Shown: positions 1-8,742 of the stretch, piece by piece
Position numbering within the stretch: position 1 is the stretch's first letter
Layout: each line of letters starts with the position of its first letter
Assembly: GCA_005402585.1 (NCBI GenBank)
Contig: BIFP01000051.1
Coordinates: forward strand, 310,001-374,000
DNA from: Micromonosporaceae bacterium KJ-029
GTDB lineage: Bacteria; Actinomycetota; Actinomycetes; Mycobacteriales; Micromonosporaceae
DNA length: 64,000 nucleotides
Direction: 5' to 3'
Translations under genes and position numbers: made by a program
The notes under the pieces: generated by a model
Seen by the model: the letters and a program-made list of their open reading frames with translations, nothing else
Databases searched by the model: none
Told to the model about the DNA's origin: nothing

Positions 1-1012
1 GGGCCAGCTCCCGGTGGGCCGGGCAGTCGACGACGTCCGGCGAGGTCGAGGCGTACGGGTCGGTGTGCGGCGGGTCCAGGTCACCCAGGCGCAGCCGGAC
101 GGTGAGGATGCGGCGTACCGCCCGGTCCACGTCGGACGGCGTGATCAGTCCGCGGGTCAGCGCCTCGGTCAGCCGTTCGCGGGTCGGCGCGCCGTCCGCG
201 TCGTCCTCGGTGAAGCTGTCGATGCCGGCGCGCAGCGCGGCGGCGAATCCGCTGACGTGGTCGGGCAGGTGGCCCTGCACGCCGGCGATGTTGGTCACCG
301 CGCCCGCGTCGCCAACCACCATCATCTCGCCGGGCGCCCACCGGCGCAGTTCGCCGTCGATCAGCGGGCTCAGGTGGGCCGGCACCCCGTCGACCAGGTT
401 GTAGGAGGCCATCGCCGCGACGGCCGCGCCGGCGGCGAGCGGGGCGCGGAACGCCGGCAGCTCGTACTCGTGCAGCACCCGGGGCTGCAGGTCGCTGGAG
501 GTGGTGGCCCGGTCGGTCTCGTTGTTGTAGCCGAGGAAGTGCTTGACCGTGGGGGCGGTACGCAGCCGTTCGGGATGGTCGCCGCGCAGGCCTTCGGCGT
601 ACGCGGTGGCGAGTCGGCCGGTCAGCCACGGATCCTCGGACCAGCCCTCCTCGTTGCGGCCCCAGCGCGGGTCGCGCAGCGGGTTGACCACCGGCGCCCA
701 CACGTTGAGGCCGACCCGGTCGGGATCGGCGTGATGCTTGGCGCGTACCTCGTCGCCGACGGCGGCGCCGACGGTGCGTATCAGGTCGGGATTCCAGCTG
801 CTGGCCAGGCCGATCGCCTGGGGGAAGACGGTGGCAGGGCCGAGCCAGGCGACACCGTGCAGGGCCTCGGTGCCGGTGCGGAAGCCGGGCAGGTCGAGCC
901 GGGGTACCGCGGCCTGCCACTGGTGCAGCAGGCCGATCTTCTCCGGGAGGGTGAGCTGGGCCAGGAGGTGTTCGACGCGATCACGTGGGTGAGGCGTGGT
1001 GGGGTCGGTCAT
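1..1012 (-). CDS. Glycoside hydrolase family 3 beta-glycosidase (5' part; gene runs off the window)
   Basis: The reverse strand from an ATG at 1012 stays open to the window edge and reads MTDPTTPHPRDRVEHLLAQL, followed by LTLPEKIGLLHQW, NVWAPVVNPLRDPRWGRNEE and KHFLGYNNE. These are GH3 N-terminal TIM-barrel signatures of beta-glucosidases and beta-xylosidases. The nucleophile region is present (ASYNLVDGVPAH rather than the usual SDW-type block), so exact substrate cannot be read. About 337 codons are visible; full GH3 enzymes are 700-900 residues. No signal peptide is seen, so it is probably cytoplasmic and acts on imported oligosaccharides. Upstream lie two palindromic operators, and the neighbours are GH31 and GH42 enzymes, which favours a role in trimming hemicellulose oligomers. 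Confidence 0.85.
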   Translation of the reverse strand, partial: MTDPTTPHPRDRVEHLLAQLTLPEKIGLLHQWQAAVPRLDLPGFRTGTEALHGVAWLGPATVFPQAIGLASSWNPDLIRTVGAAVGDEVRAKHHADPDRVGLNVWAPVVNPLRDPRWGRNEEGWSEDPWLTGRLATAYAEGLRGDHPERLRTAPTVKHFLGYNNETDRATTSSDLQPRVLHEYELPAFRAPLAAGAAVAAMASYNLVDGVPAHLSPLIDGELRRWAPGEMMVVGDAGAVTNIAGVQGHLPDHVSGFAAALRAGIDSFTEDDADGAPTRERLTEALTRGLITPSDVDRAVRRILTVRLRLGDLDPPHTDPYASTSPDVVDCPAHRELA

Positions 1013-1045
1013 CGTGGATCGCCTTCCAGTGCCCGGGCGCCGAGG

Positions 1046-1061
1046 GTCGAAGCGCTTCGAC
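1046..1061. promoter_or_regulatory. Perfect 16-bp palindromic operator upstream of GH3 gene
   Basis: GTCGAAGCGCTTCGAC is a perfect inverted repeat centred about 40 bases upstream of the GH3 start. Its central AGCGCT core is typical of LacI-family sugar-repressor operators in actinomycetes (family knowledge). The cognate repressor is not among the visible genes. Confidence 0.65.
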
Positions 1062-1121
1062 GACCGATGGCCGAGCGGCATCGCAGGTGACGGTGGGATG
1101 ACGGTCGCCGACCCGGACGCT

Positions 1122-1137
1122 GGTGAAGCGCTTCGAC
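1122..1137. promoter_or_regulatory. Second copy of the GH3 operator
   Basis: GGTGAAGCGCTTCGAC matches the operator at 1046-1061 at 14 of 16 positions and is palindromic in its inner 10 bases. The two sites are 76 bp apart, consistent with cooperative or looping repression of the GH3 promoter (inference). Confidence 0.6.
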
Positions 1138-1146
1138 AAACCGTGA

Positions 1147-1188
1147 GAAGCAAGCCGCCCCGGGTGCCCTGACGGAGCGGCTTGCTTC
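1147..1188 (-). terminator. Hairpin downstream of ROK regulator gene
   Basis: A perfect 12-bp inverted repeat, GAAGCAAGCCGC (1147-1158) with GCGGCTTGCTTC (1177-1188), flanks an 18-base loop. It lies between the end of the ROK gene and the GH3 promoter, both read leftwards, so it probably stops ROK transcription. No T-run follows. Confidence 0.5.
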
Positions 1189-1270
1189 GAGGTTGGCACC
1201 CGCGACGGGTCCGGTCAAGACTCCGCCCGGACCGGCTCAGCCGTCCGGGCGGGTCACCGTCCCGGTCGGG

Positions 1271-2533
1271 TCAGCGGGCCGGCAGCCGGCCGGCCTCGAC
1301 GGTGGCCAGCGCGGCGGTCGCGCCGCCCAGCGCCGCCGCCGTGTCCAGTGTCGAGGCGTCGAGGCGGCAACCTCCGGCGCCGGGCGCGAGGGTCCGCGCG
1401 GCCAGCTCCGACCGGGCCGCCGGCAGCAGCCAGGGCGACAGGGTCGCGAAGTGGTCGCCCAGCACCACCACTTCCGGATTCAGCAGGTCGACCAGGATCG
1501 CCACGCCGCGCCCGAGGTGCCGACCGGTGTCGGCCAGCCCGCTCAGCACGGTGGGGTCGTCCTGCCGGGCCAGGGCCACGATCCGCTCAAGTTCCGGCAG
1601 GTAGTCGGTGATCGGGCCGTCGGCCTCGGCGTCGGGCAGCAGCCGGCGTACCACCGCGGGCAGCCCGACCAGCGCGGTCAGGCAGCCCCGGCCCCCGCAG
1701 GAGCAGGCCGGGCCGGTCGGGTCGAGGGACAGGTGGCCGATCTCCCCGGCGAAGCCGCGTCCGCCGCGCAGTAGCCGGCCGGCGGCGATGATGCCCGCGC
1801 CGACCGTGATCCCGCCGGTCAGGTGCACCAGGTCGGCGGTGCCCGCGTACGCGCCGTGTCGCTGCTCGGCCAGGGCGGCGAGGTTGGCGACGGTGTCCAC
1901 GCCGACGGCGAAGGCGGGCTCCCGGAGGGCGGCGCGCAGATCGGCGGCGACGGGCACGTCCCGCCAGCCCAGCGCGGCGGCCAACGGCACCGCTCCGGTC
2001 GGGTCCACCAGCCCCGGCACGCCGAGGGTGAGGCCCAGCACCGTGCGGCCCTGGGCGGTGACCCGACCGATCGCGCGGCGGGCCAGCGTCGCCAGCGCGC
2101 GGATCGTCTCGGCGGGGCAGACGGCGCCGGCGGCGAAGGCCCGCCGCCAGGTGAGCAGCCGGTTGCCGCCGAGGTCGATCGCCACCGCCACCAGTTCGTC
2201 GGCGCCGATCTGCAGGCCCAGGGCGGCGTACGGCTCGCCGTCGAGCACGAGCATCGTGGCCGGGCGGCCGACCCGGTTCTCGGTCAGCCCGGTCTCGCGG
2301 ACCAGCCGCTGCGCGATCAGCTCGGCCACCAGGCTGGACACGGTCGCCTTGTTGAGCCCGGTCCGCGCGGCGATGTCGGCCCTGGAGCAGGGGGCGTGCA
2401 GTCGTACGTGCCGCAGGACCACCGCCCGGTTCGCGACCCGTACGTCGCCGAGGTCGGTCGGCTGCGGTTCGTTGTGGATGCTGATCACGATCTGCCCGCT
2501 CCCTGCGCCGGTGACGTGGCGCGCGTCCATCAT
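1271..2533 (-). CDS. ROK-family transcriptional repressor
   Basis: 420 residues, the usual length for a DNA-binding ROK protein such as XylR or NagC. An N-terminal winged helix spans about 32-90 (recognition region GLNKATVSSLVAELI), followed by the sugar-kinase-like ROK domain with the structural zinc motif CSCGGRGC (C277, C279, C284). It probably senses a free sugar, perhaps xylose or another xyloglucan product, and releases its operators. Candidate operators with identical 27-bp geometry lie upstream of this gene and in the GH31/GH42 divergent region, which implies autoregulation and control of both enzymes. The ATG at 2533 is used; starts further in remain possible because the first 25 residues are not conserved-looking. 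Confidence 0.9.
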   Translation of the reverse strand: MMDARHVTGAGSGQIVISIHNEPQPTDLGDVRVANRAVVLRHVRLHAPCSRADIAARTGLNKATVSSLVAELIAQRLVRETGLTENRVGRPATMLVLDGEPYAALGLQIGADELVAVAIDLGGNRLLTWRRAFAAGAVCPAETIRALATLARRAIGRVTAQGRTVLGLTLGVPGLVDPTGAVPLAAALGWRDVPVAADLRAALREPAFAVGVDTVANLAALAEQRHGAYAGTADLVHLTGGITVGAGIIAAGRLLRGGRGFAGEIGHLSLDPTGPACSCGGRGCLTALVGLPAVVRRLLPDAEADGPITDYLPELERIVALARQDDPTVLSGLADTGRHLGRGVAILVDLLNPEVVVLGDHFATLSPWLLPAARSELAARTLAPGAGGCRLDASTLDTAAALGGATAALATVEAGRLPAR

Positions 2534-2610
2534 CGCGTACCGCGGTCGCGGGAGCGATCATGCCGTCCGGGCCGCCGGCACGCCCTGTCCCGGAGGACGG
2601 ATTACCGTCG

Positions 2611-2637
2611 ATTAATTTGTTCGAGCCCCCAACTAAT
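2611..2637. promoter_or_regulatory. Candidate ROK operator, site A
   Basis: A 27-bp imperfect inverted repeat starts ATTAATTTG and ends CAACTAAT, about 80 bases upstream of the ROK start. It is AT-rich within very GC-rich DNA. It shares 16 of 27 positions, including TTTG near the left arm, a CG at 12-13 and CAACTAA on the right, with site B at 5227-5253. Confidence 0.6.
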
Positions 2638-2757
2638 CCTAGCCCGGTGCTCCTGCTCCGCAAACCCGCGAGGTTGGCCGGGGTCGGACGGCGGTCGGTT
2701 CGACCCCGCCCCGCGCGGCGCCCGGCTCCGTCCAGGCCGGGCGCCGACGCGGGACGG

Positions 2758-5106
2758 TCAGCCCTCGGCGGGGAACAGCTCCGCGAAGGGCCCGACGGTC
2801 ACCGCTTCGCCGTTCAGCAGTGACCGGGCCGGCAGGTCGGCATCGCCGACCCCGGCAAGGACCAGATGCCCCACCTGCAGCGGCCCCCGCGTCCGGATCC
2901 GCAACTCCGCACCGTCACGGATCGCCTCGATGATGGTGTCGCCGTCGACGTCGTGGACCACCGTCCAGCCGTCGACGGCACCCCAGCAGACCAGGGTGAC
3001 GTCACGGAACGGGCCGTCGCCGACGGTGGCGCCCGACGCGACCAGCGGCAGCAGCGCACCGTGGCGCACGAACAGCGGCATCCGCGACAGCGGCACCGCC
3101 ACCCGCAGGTGCTGCCCGCCGGCATGCCGCTGCCCGGTCGCGGCGTCGATCCAGTCGTCCCCGACCGGCAGGTAGACGTCGCGGCGGCCGGACGGGTCGG
3201 TCACCGGCGCGACCAGCAGGTCCGTCCCGAGGCGGTACTGCAGGTCGGTGGTCCAGGCCGTCGGGTCGTCCGGGGTGTCGACCAGCAGGGCCCGCATCAT
3301 CGGCGCACCGGTACGCGCGGCCCGCACCGCCGCCGACCAGAGGTACGGCATCAGCCGGTAACGCAGCCGCAGCGCCGCCACCGCGTGCCGTTCCGCCTCG
3401 GCCGGGAAGTCCCACGGCAGCCGGCTGGTGGTGCCGTGCAGCCGCACCAGCGGCGACAACGCGCCGAACTGCGACCAGCGGACGTAGAGGTCGGGCTCCG
3501 GGGTGCCGTGGAACCCGCCGGTGTCGTGACTCCAGAACGGCACCCCGGACAGGCCGTGGGACAGGCCACCGCGCAGCGTGCTGGCCAGGGCCGGCCAGGT
3601 CGCGTTGACGTCGCCGCTCCACTGCGCGCTGTGCCGCTGCCCACCCAGGTACGACGAGCGGGCCCACACCGCCCGGTGCCCGGCCACCTCCTCGGTGACC
3701 CGGGCGACAACGTCGTTGAACATCAGGGCGTACACGTTGTGCAGCTCGACGCCGGTCATCCCGTTGTGGGCCACCGCGTCGGCCGGCACCCCCTCGGCGA
3801 AGTCGGTCTTGAACACGGCCACGCCCTGCTCCAGCAGTGGTCGCAGCAGCCCGGTGAACCAGTCGACGGCGGCCGGGTTGGTCAGGTCGACGATGGCGCT
3901 GGCCGGGTAGCTGCCGTGCCACACGTCGGCGACGTACGTGCCGCCGTCGGGGCGGCGCAGGAAGTAGCCGGCCCGCTCGGCGTCGGCGTACAGCGGGCTG
4001 TCCGTCATCAGGTACGGGTTCATCCAGAGGCAGACCCGGAAACCCTGCCCGGCGAGGGTACGCAGCATCCCGGCCGGGTCGGGGAACGCCTCGGCGTCCC
4101 AGCGCAGGTCCGACCAGCGTCCGGCCACCTGCCAGTAGCAGTCCAGGTGCAGCACGTCGCAGGGGATGTCGCGCTCCCGGATGCGCCGGGCCCGTTCCAG
4201 CACCCGCTCCTGGCTGTCCGGGTAGAAGCCGGAGGAGATCCAGGCGCCGAAGGCCCACCGGGGCGGCAGGTACGGCCGGCCGGTGAGCTGATCCAGGCGG
4301 TCCAGCACCTCGGCGGGGCTCGGCCCGGCCAGCACGTAGTAGTCCAACAGGTCGTCGGGGACCAGGATCTGCACCGCGCTGTGGGTGGACTGACAGACGT
4401 CGAACTGCACCGGCAGCCCGCTGTCGACCAGCACCCCGTAGCCGCGGTTGGACAGGTAGAACGGCACGTTCTTGTGCGACCGGTCGGACTCGCTGCCAAA
4501 GGCGTCGAAGTTCCACATCAGGGCGCGCAGGCCGCGCTTGTCCAGCGGGGTGAACTTCTCGCCGAAGCCGACGAAGCGCTCGTCGCCCGGCGCGACGAAG
4601 CTCTCGTGCCAGGCGACCCGTACCCCGTCGGAGGTGGAGCGCCCGAACGGGAGGGTGCGCCGCCGGCCGCTGATGTCGACGGTGCCGGGGTCCTGTTCGA
4701 CGAGCAGGGAGCCGTCGGGGCGCAGGAACCGGATCCGCCACGGGTCGAGCTGGATCTCGGCGACCACCGCGCCGGCGGCCACGCGTACGTGGCGGTCGTC
4801 GACGGTGACCGTGGCCGGGTGGGTACGCGGGTGGACCAGCGACACGGCGCGCGCGGAGCGGCTGCGGGCCTGCGCGTCCTCGGCGAGGCGTACCCGGATC
4901 ACCCCGTCGCCGGCCGCGTCGACGCGGACCACCGTCGTCGCGCCGTCGGCCAGCGCGGCCTTGAAGGTGACGCCGTGCGGGTCGGTGCCGGCGACCTCGG
5001 CCCGGCTGACCAGGGCCGCACCGCCCTCGCCGGGGGCCCGCACGGGCAGGTCGGGCGGGTCGGCAACGAAGGTCTCGTACGGCACCAACGGCGGTCGGTA
5101 CGGCAT
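2758..5106 (-). CDS. GH31 alpha-xylosidase (YicI type)
   Basis: Hydrolyses alpha-linked xylose from the non-reducing end of xyloglucan-type oligosaccharides; cytoplasmic, no signal peptide. The nucleophile block reads VFKTDFAEGVP with Asp near residue 435, and the acid/base block reads QWSGDVNA with Asp near 499. The GLSGVPFWSHDTGGF stretch matches YicI-like alpha-xylosidases rather than alpha-glucosidases with WxDMNE. Length is 782 residues, normal for the group. The open frame extends to 5172, but ATG at 5106 (MPYRPPLVPYE) has GAGGAG a few bases upstream and is preferred. It is divergent from the GH42 gene and shares an intergenic ROK-type operator with it. Confidence 0.88.
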   Translation of the reverse strand: MPYRPPLVPYETFVADPPDLPVRAPGEGGAALVSRAEVAGTDPHGVTFKAALADGATTVVRVDAAGDGVIRVRLAEDAQARSRSARAVSLVHPRTHPATVTVDDRHVRVAAGAVVAEIQLDPWRIRFLRPDGSLLVEQDPGTVDISGRRRTLPFGRSTSDGVRVAWHESFVAPGDERFVGFGEKFTPLDKRGLRALMWNFDAFGSESDRSHKNVPFYLSNRGYGVLVDSGLPVQFDVCQSTHSAVQILVPDDLLDYYVLAGPSPAEVLDRLDQLTGRPYLPPRWAFGAWISSGFYPDSQERVLERARRIRERDIPCDVLHLDCYWQVAGRWSDLRWDAEAFPDPAGMLRTLAGQGFRVCLWMNPYLMTDSPLYADAERAGYFLRRPDGGTYVADVWHGSYPASAIVDLTNPAAVDWFTGLLRPLLEQGVAVFKTDFAEGVPADAVAHNGMTGVELHNVYALMFNDVVARVTEEVAGHRAVWARSSYLGGQRHSAQWSGDVNATWPALASTLRGGLSHGLSGVPFWSHDTGGFHGTPEPDLYVRWSQFGALSPLVRLHGTTSRLPWDFPAEAERHAVAALRLRYRLMPYLWSAAVRAARTGAPMMRALLVDTPDDPTAWTTDLQYRLGTDLLVAPVTDPSGRRDVYLPVGDDWIDAATGQRHAGGQHLRVAVPLSRMPLFVRHGALLPLVASGATVGDGPFRDVTLVCWGAVDGWTVVHDVDGDTIIEAIRDGAELRIRTRGPLQVGHLVLAGVGDADLPARSLLNGEAVTVGPFAELFPAEG

Positions 5107-5431
5107 CAGCGTCTCCTCGGCGACGGCACAAGCGGTGCCGTCAGTTTCTTTAAATACCCAACGAACTGTCAACGAGGATCGTCGATTCCGGAAGTATCGG
5201 CGGCGTTGACATGGGCAAAGCCACTTCCTAGTTTGGACGTATCTTCAACTAAGAGGGGCCGGCAATAGGGCGGTGGAGGCGAGGCGGGTCCTGGCCGAGG
5301 GTGGCAAGGCGGAGGAGGAGGCCATGCCGGTGTCGCATGGCCGACGACGACAACGCCGCCAGCCGAAGTGCCAGGGCACGCCGCAGCCCCGCCAGTCCTA
5401 TTGCCGGTCCCACTAAATTGGCGGTGGTGGC
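5107..5431. other. Divergent intergenic region between GH31 and GH42
   Basis: About 325 bases without a credible gene. It holds the ROK-type operator at 5227-5253 and must contain both promoters. The part nearest the GH31 start (5145-5260) is distinctly AT-richer than the rest. No RNA element was recognised. Confidence 0.6.
5227..5253. promoter_or_regulatory. Candidate ROK operator, site B
   Basis: A 27-bp imperfect inverted repeat starts CCTAGTTTG and ends CAACTAAG. It has the same length and conserved positions as site A upstream of the ROK gene. It lies between the divergent GH31 and GH42 genes, so one bound repressor could silence both. Confidence 0.6.
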
Positions 5432-7480
5432 ATGTGGAGCGACGGCCGGCTCTGCTACGGAGGCGACTACAACCCGGAGCAGTGGCCGGCGCGGGTGTGG
5501 GCCGAGGACGTCGCGCTGATGCGGCGAGCCCGGGTCAACCTGGTCACCGTCGGGGTGTTCGCCTGGTCCCGGCTGGAACCGGCCCCCGGCCGGTACACCT
5601 TCGACTGGCTCGACCAGGTCCTCGACCTGCTGCACAGCGGCGGCATCCGGGTCGCCCTGGCCACCCCCACCGCCTCCCCGCCACCCTGGTTCTCCCTCGC
5701 CCACCCGGGCGCGCTGCCGGTCACCGCCGACGGGGTCCGGCTGCACCACGGCAGCCGGGACACCTACTGCGCGGCCACACCCGCCTACCGGGAGGCCGCC
5801 CTACGCATCGCCGGCGCCCTCGCCGACCGGTACGCCCACCACCCGGCGCTCGCCCTGTGGCACGTGCACAACGAGTACGGCACCACCTGCCACTGCGAAC
5901 ACACCGCCCGGGCGTTCCGGCGCTGGCTGGCCGACCGGCACGGCGACCTGGCCACCCTCAACGACGTTTGGACCACCAGCTTCTGGAGCCAGCACTACTC
6001 CGACTGGGCGCAGATCAGCACCCCCCGGGCCACCCAGTACCTGGCCAACCCCGGCCACCTGCTGGACTTCCGTCGGTTCTGGTCGGACACCCTGCTTGCC
6101 GCGTACACCGAGCAACGTGACTTGCTGCGCGCGGCGAACCCGGCGATCCCGATCACCACCAACTACGTCCTCGGCGACTGGGTGCCCGTCGACCACGCCC
6201 GCTGGGCCCGCGAGGTGGACCTGGTGGCCGTCGACCACTACCCGTCGGCCGCCGACGGCGGGGCGGAGGAACAGACCGCCCTGGCCGGTGACCTGGCCCG
6301 GGGCTGGGCCCGGCACGCCGCCACCGGCCGGCGGACCCCGGTCGCCGCCGGCCGGGCCACTACCGATCCGCCCGCCACCCCCGACCCGCCGGCCTGGCTG
6401 CTGATGGAGAGCGCCCCCAACCAGATCCACACCGGCGGACGGATGCACACCAAGGAACCGGGACGGATGATCCGGCACAGCCTCGCCCACGTCGCCCGCG
6501 GCTCGCACGGCGCGATGTTCTTCCAGTGGCGGGCCCCCGCCGGTGGCGCCGAACGCTTCCACTCCGCCCTGGTGCCGCACGCCGGGCCGGACAGCCGGGT
6601 GTTCCGCGAGGCGGCCGAACTCGGCGCCGCGCTGGAACGCCTCACCGAGGTCCAGGGCTCCGTCGAGGCGTCCGTGGCCGTCGCGGTCGACGCCCCGAGC
6701 GCGTGGGCGCTACGCCAGCCGGGCCTGCCCTCGCCCCGGCTCGACCACCACGAGGAGGTCGCCGCCGCCCACCGGGCCCTGTGGCACACCGGGTACGGCT
6801 GCGACACCGTCGCGCCCGGCGACCCCCTCGACGGGTACCGGCTGCTCGTGCTGCCCGCCCTCTACCTGGCCAGCGACACCACCGCCGACTGGGTACGCGA
6901 CTACGTGCACGGCGGCGGCCACCTGCTGGCGACCTACCTCAGCGGGGCCGCCGACGAGCACGCCCGGGTCCGGCTCGGCGGCTACCCGGGCGCCCTGCGG
7001 GACGTACTCGGAGTCTGGGCGGAGGAGTTCCACCCGCTGGCCGACGGCGACCACGTCCGGCTCGCCGACGGCGGCACCGGACTTGTCTGGGCCGAGACCC
7101 TCCGGCCGGCCGGGGCGGACGCGGTCGGCTGGTACGCCGGCGGGGTGCTCGACGGGCTGCCCGCGGTCACCCGGCACCGCCACGGCGCCGGAACCGCCTG
7201 GTACGTCTCCACCCGGCCCGACGACGACACGTACCGCCGGCTGCTCGACCGGGCCGCCCGGGCCGCCGGCGCCACCCCCGTCTGCCCGGACGCGCCGCCC
7301 GGCGTCGAGGCGGTACGCCGTCGCGGCGACCGGGTGAGCTGGCTGTTCCTGCTCAACCACACCGACCGGGAACTGCGCGTACCGGCGCGGGGTGTGGACC
7401 TGCTCACCGGGGCCCCGGTCGACGAGGCGGTCATCCTGCCACCCGGCGGCGTCGCCGTGCTCCGTGAACGCACCGGCTGA
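5432..7480 (+). CDS. GH42 beta-galactosidase
   Basis: 682 residues, normal for GH42. The N terminus LCYGGDYNPEQWP is the family hallmark. The acid/base Glu is at about 148 in HVHNEYGTTCHCEHT, whose cysteine pattern resembles the GH42 zinc cluster. The nucleophile Glu is at about 326 in LLMESAPNQ. The C-terminal part holds the trimerisation (flavodoxin-like) and small beta domains. It removes beta-linked galactose; in this locus the likely substrate is the galactosyl-xylose branch of xyloglucan (inference). No signal peptide, so cytoplasmic. The ATG at 5432 lacks a strong Shine-Dalgarno but matches the family start. Galactosides from pectic galactan are an alternative substrate. Confidence 0.92.
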   Translation: MWSDGRLCYGGDYNPEQWPARVWAEDVALMRRARVNLVTVGVFAWSRLEPAPGRYTFDWLDQVLDLLHSGGIRVALATPTASPPPWFSLAHPGALPVTADGVRLHHGSRDTYCAATPAYREAALRIAGALADRYAHHPALALWHVHNEYGTTCHCEHTARAFRRWLADRHGDLATLNDVWTTSFWSQHYSDWAQISTPRATQYLANPGHLLDFRRFWSDTLLAAYTEQRDLLRAANPAIPITTNYVLGDWVPVDHARWAREVDLVAVDHYPSAADGGAEEQTALAGDLARGWARHAATGRRTPVAAGRATTDPPATPDPPAWLLMESAPNQIHTGGRMHTKEPGRMIRHSLAHVARGSHGAMFFQWRAPAGGAERFHSALVPHAGPDSRVFREAAELGAALERLTEVQGSVEASVAVAVDAPSAWALRQPGLPSPRLDHHEEVAAAHRALWHTGYGCDTVAPGDPLDGYRLLVLPALYLASDTTADWVRDYVHGGGHLLATYLSGAADEHARVRLGGYPGALRDVLGVWAEEFHPLADGDHVRLADGGTGLVWAETLRPAGADAVGWYAGGVLDGLPAVTRHRHGAGTAWYVSTRPDDDTYRRLLDRAARAAGATPVCPDAPPGVEAVRRRGDRVSWLFLLNHTDRELRVPARGVDLLTGAPVDEAVILPPGGVAVLRERTG

Positions 7481-7505
7481 CCGACGGCCGTGGCGGCGAC
7501 GCCGG

Positions 7506-8156
7506 TCAGGGGGTGGCGACGGCGGCGCGGGAACGGTCGGCCGCGATCCGCACCGCCAGCGTCGCCAGCACCGTGCCCATCAGCACCCGCTGCACCCGCA
7601 GCCACATCGGTCGCCGGCTCAGGAAGCCGGCGATCCCGCCGGCGGTCAGCACGATCAACCCGTTCACCGTCAGCGCCACCGCGATCTGGGTCAGCCCCAG
7701 CAGCAGGCTCTGCGTCGCCACGCTGCCCCGGGTCGGGTCGATGAACTGCGGCAGCAGCGACACGTACAGGATCGCGATCTTCGGGTTGAGCAGGTTGGTC
7801 ACCAAGCCCATGGTGAACAGCCGCCGGGTCGGGTCCGGTGGCAGCGGCGCCGGGGTGAACGGCGAGTGCCCGCCCGGACGGATCGCCTGCCAGGCCAGCC
7901 ACAGCAGGTACCCCGCGCCGGCCAGCTTGACCGCCGTGTACAGCGGCGGCACCAGCACGAACACCGTGGCGATGCCGGCCACCGCGGCGGCCAGGTAGAC
8001 CGCGAAACCGGCGGCGACCCCGAGCAGCGAGATCAACCCGGCCCGGCGGCCCTGGGTCACCGACCGCGACACCAGGTAGACCATGTTCGGCCCCGGCGTC
8101 AGCACCAGCCCCAGGGCGACCAGTGCGATCCCGACGACTCCCGCCGTACTCACCAT
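7506..8156 (-). CDS. LysE/RhtB-family amino-acid exporter
   Basis: 216 residues with about six hydrophobic segments. The N terminus carries the family signature GLVLTPGPNMVYLVSRS, followed by GVAAGFAVYLAAAVAG and later LLNPKIAILYVSLLPQF, all characteristic of LysE/RhtB translocators that export basic amino acids, homoserine lactone or related metabolites across the inner membrane. The frame opens upstream to 8423, but ATG at 8156 places the first helix correctly. It is convergent with the GH42 gene and divergent from the DUF1992 gene. Substrate cannot be assigned from sequence. Confidence 0.9.
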   Translation of the reverse strand: MVSTAGVVGIALVALGLVLTPGPNMVYLVSRSVTQGRRAGLISLLGVAAGFAVYLAAAVAGIATVFVLVPPLYTAVKLAGAGYLLWLAWQAIRPGGHSPFTPAPLPPDPTRRLFTMGLVTNLLNPKIAILYVSLLPQFIDPTRGSVATQSLLLGLTQIAVALTVNGLIVLTAGGIAGFLSRRPMWLRVQRVLMGTVLATLAVRIAADRSRAAVATP

Positions 8157-8264
8157 TGCGTGACCCCCGTCCCACGTCCCGTTCGAGGCTAGGTCGCCGG
8201 CAGAGGCGCCGACGCCGCGCCCCCGGTACGAGGCCGCGTTACGGTGAGCAGGGGAGGTGACGAG

Positions 8265-8741
8265 GTGGACAGGAGCTGGGAGGCGTCGGTCGAGGCGCAG
8301 ATCCGGTCGGCCCAGGAACGCGGAGAGTTCGACAACCTCCCCGGCGCGGGCAAACCCATCCCGGGGCGGGGCATGCCCTACGACGAGTCGTGGTGGATCA
8401 AGAGCTTCCTGGACCGCGAGCAACTGCCCACCGACCTGCTGCTGCCCACCCCGCTGCTGCTGCGTCGCCGGATCGAGCGGCTGCCGGACGAGGTCCGCGA
8501 CCTGCCGACCGAGCAGGCGGTCCGGTCCTGCGTCGCCGACCTGAACGCGCAGGTGATGGCCTGGCTGCGCAATCCGTCCGGCCCGCGGGTCGTGGTACGC
8601 CCGGTCAACGCCGACGCCGTCGTACAGCAGTGGCGGGCCGACCGCCGTGCTGCCGCCACCGAACCAGCCAGGCCCGCAGGCCCGCCGTCGCCCGCGCCCC
8701 GGCGGGCCTGGCTGCCGTTCCGTCGGCGCCGCGCCGCCTGA
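8265..8741 (+). CDS. DUF1992 protein (DnaJ subfamily C member 28-like)
   Basis: The N-terminal half, from DRSWEASVEAQIRSAQERGE to FDNLPGAGKPIPGRGMPYDE and LLRRRIERL, is the DUF1992 domain found alone in bacteria and next to a J-domain in eukaryotic DNAJC28. Function is unknown. The C terminus is a low-complexity Pro/Ala/Arg tail. A GTG at 8265 is preferred over GTG at 8244 because GGGGAGG (8251-8257) sits 7 bases upstream and the protein then begins at the conserved D-R-S-W-E. Predicted soluble, 158 residues. Confidence 0.8.
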   Translation: MDRSWEASVEAQIRSAQERGEFDNLPGAGKPIPGRGMPYDESWWIKSFLDREQLPTDLLLPTPLLLRRRIERLPDEVRDLPTEQAVRSCVADLNAQVMAWLRNPSGPRVVVRPVNADAVVQQWRADRRAAATEPARPAGPPSPAPRRAWLPFRRRRAA

Positions 8742-8742
8742 C

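Noticed and set aside
2866..5268. An 800-residue open frame opposite the GH31 gene
   Set aside because: It is antisense to a gene with all catalytic motifs; long antisense frames are usual in DNA of this GC content, and the translation is rich in Arg/Gly/Pro/His without domains.
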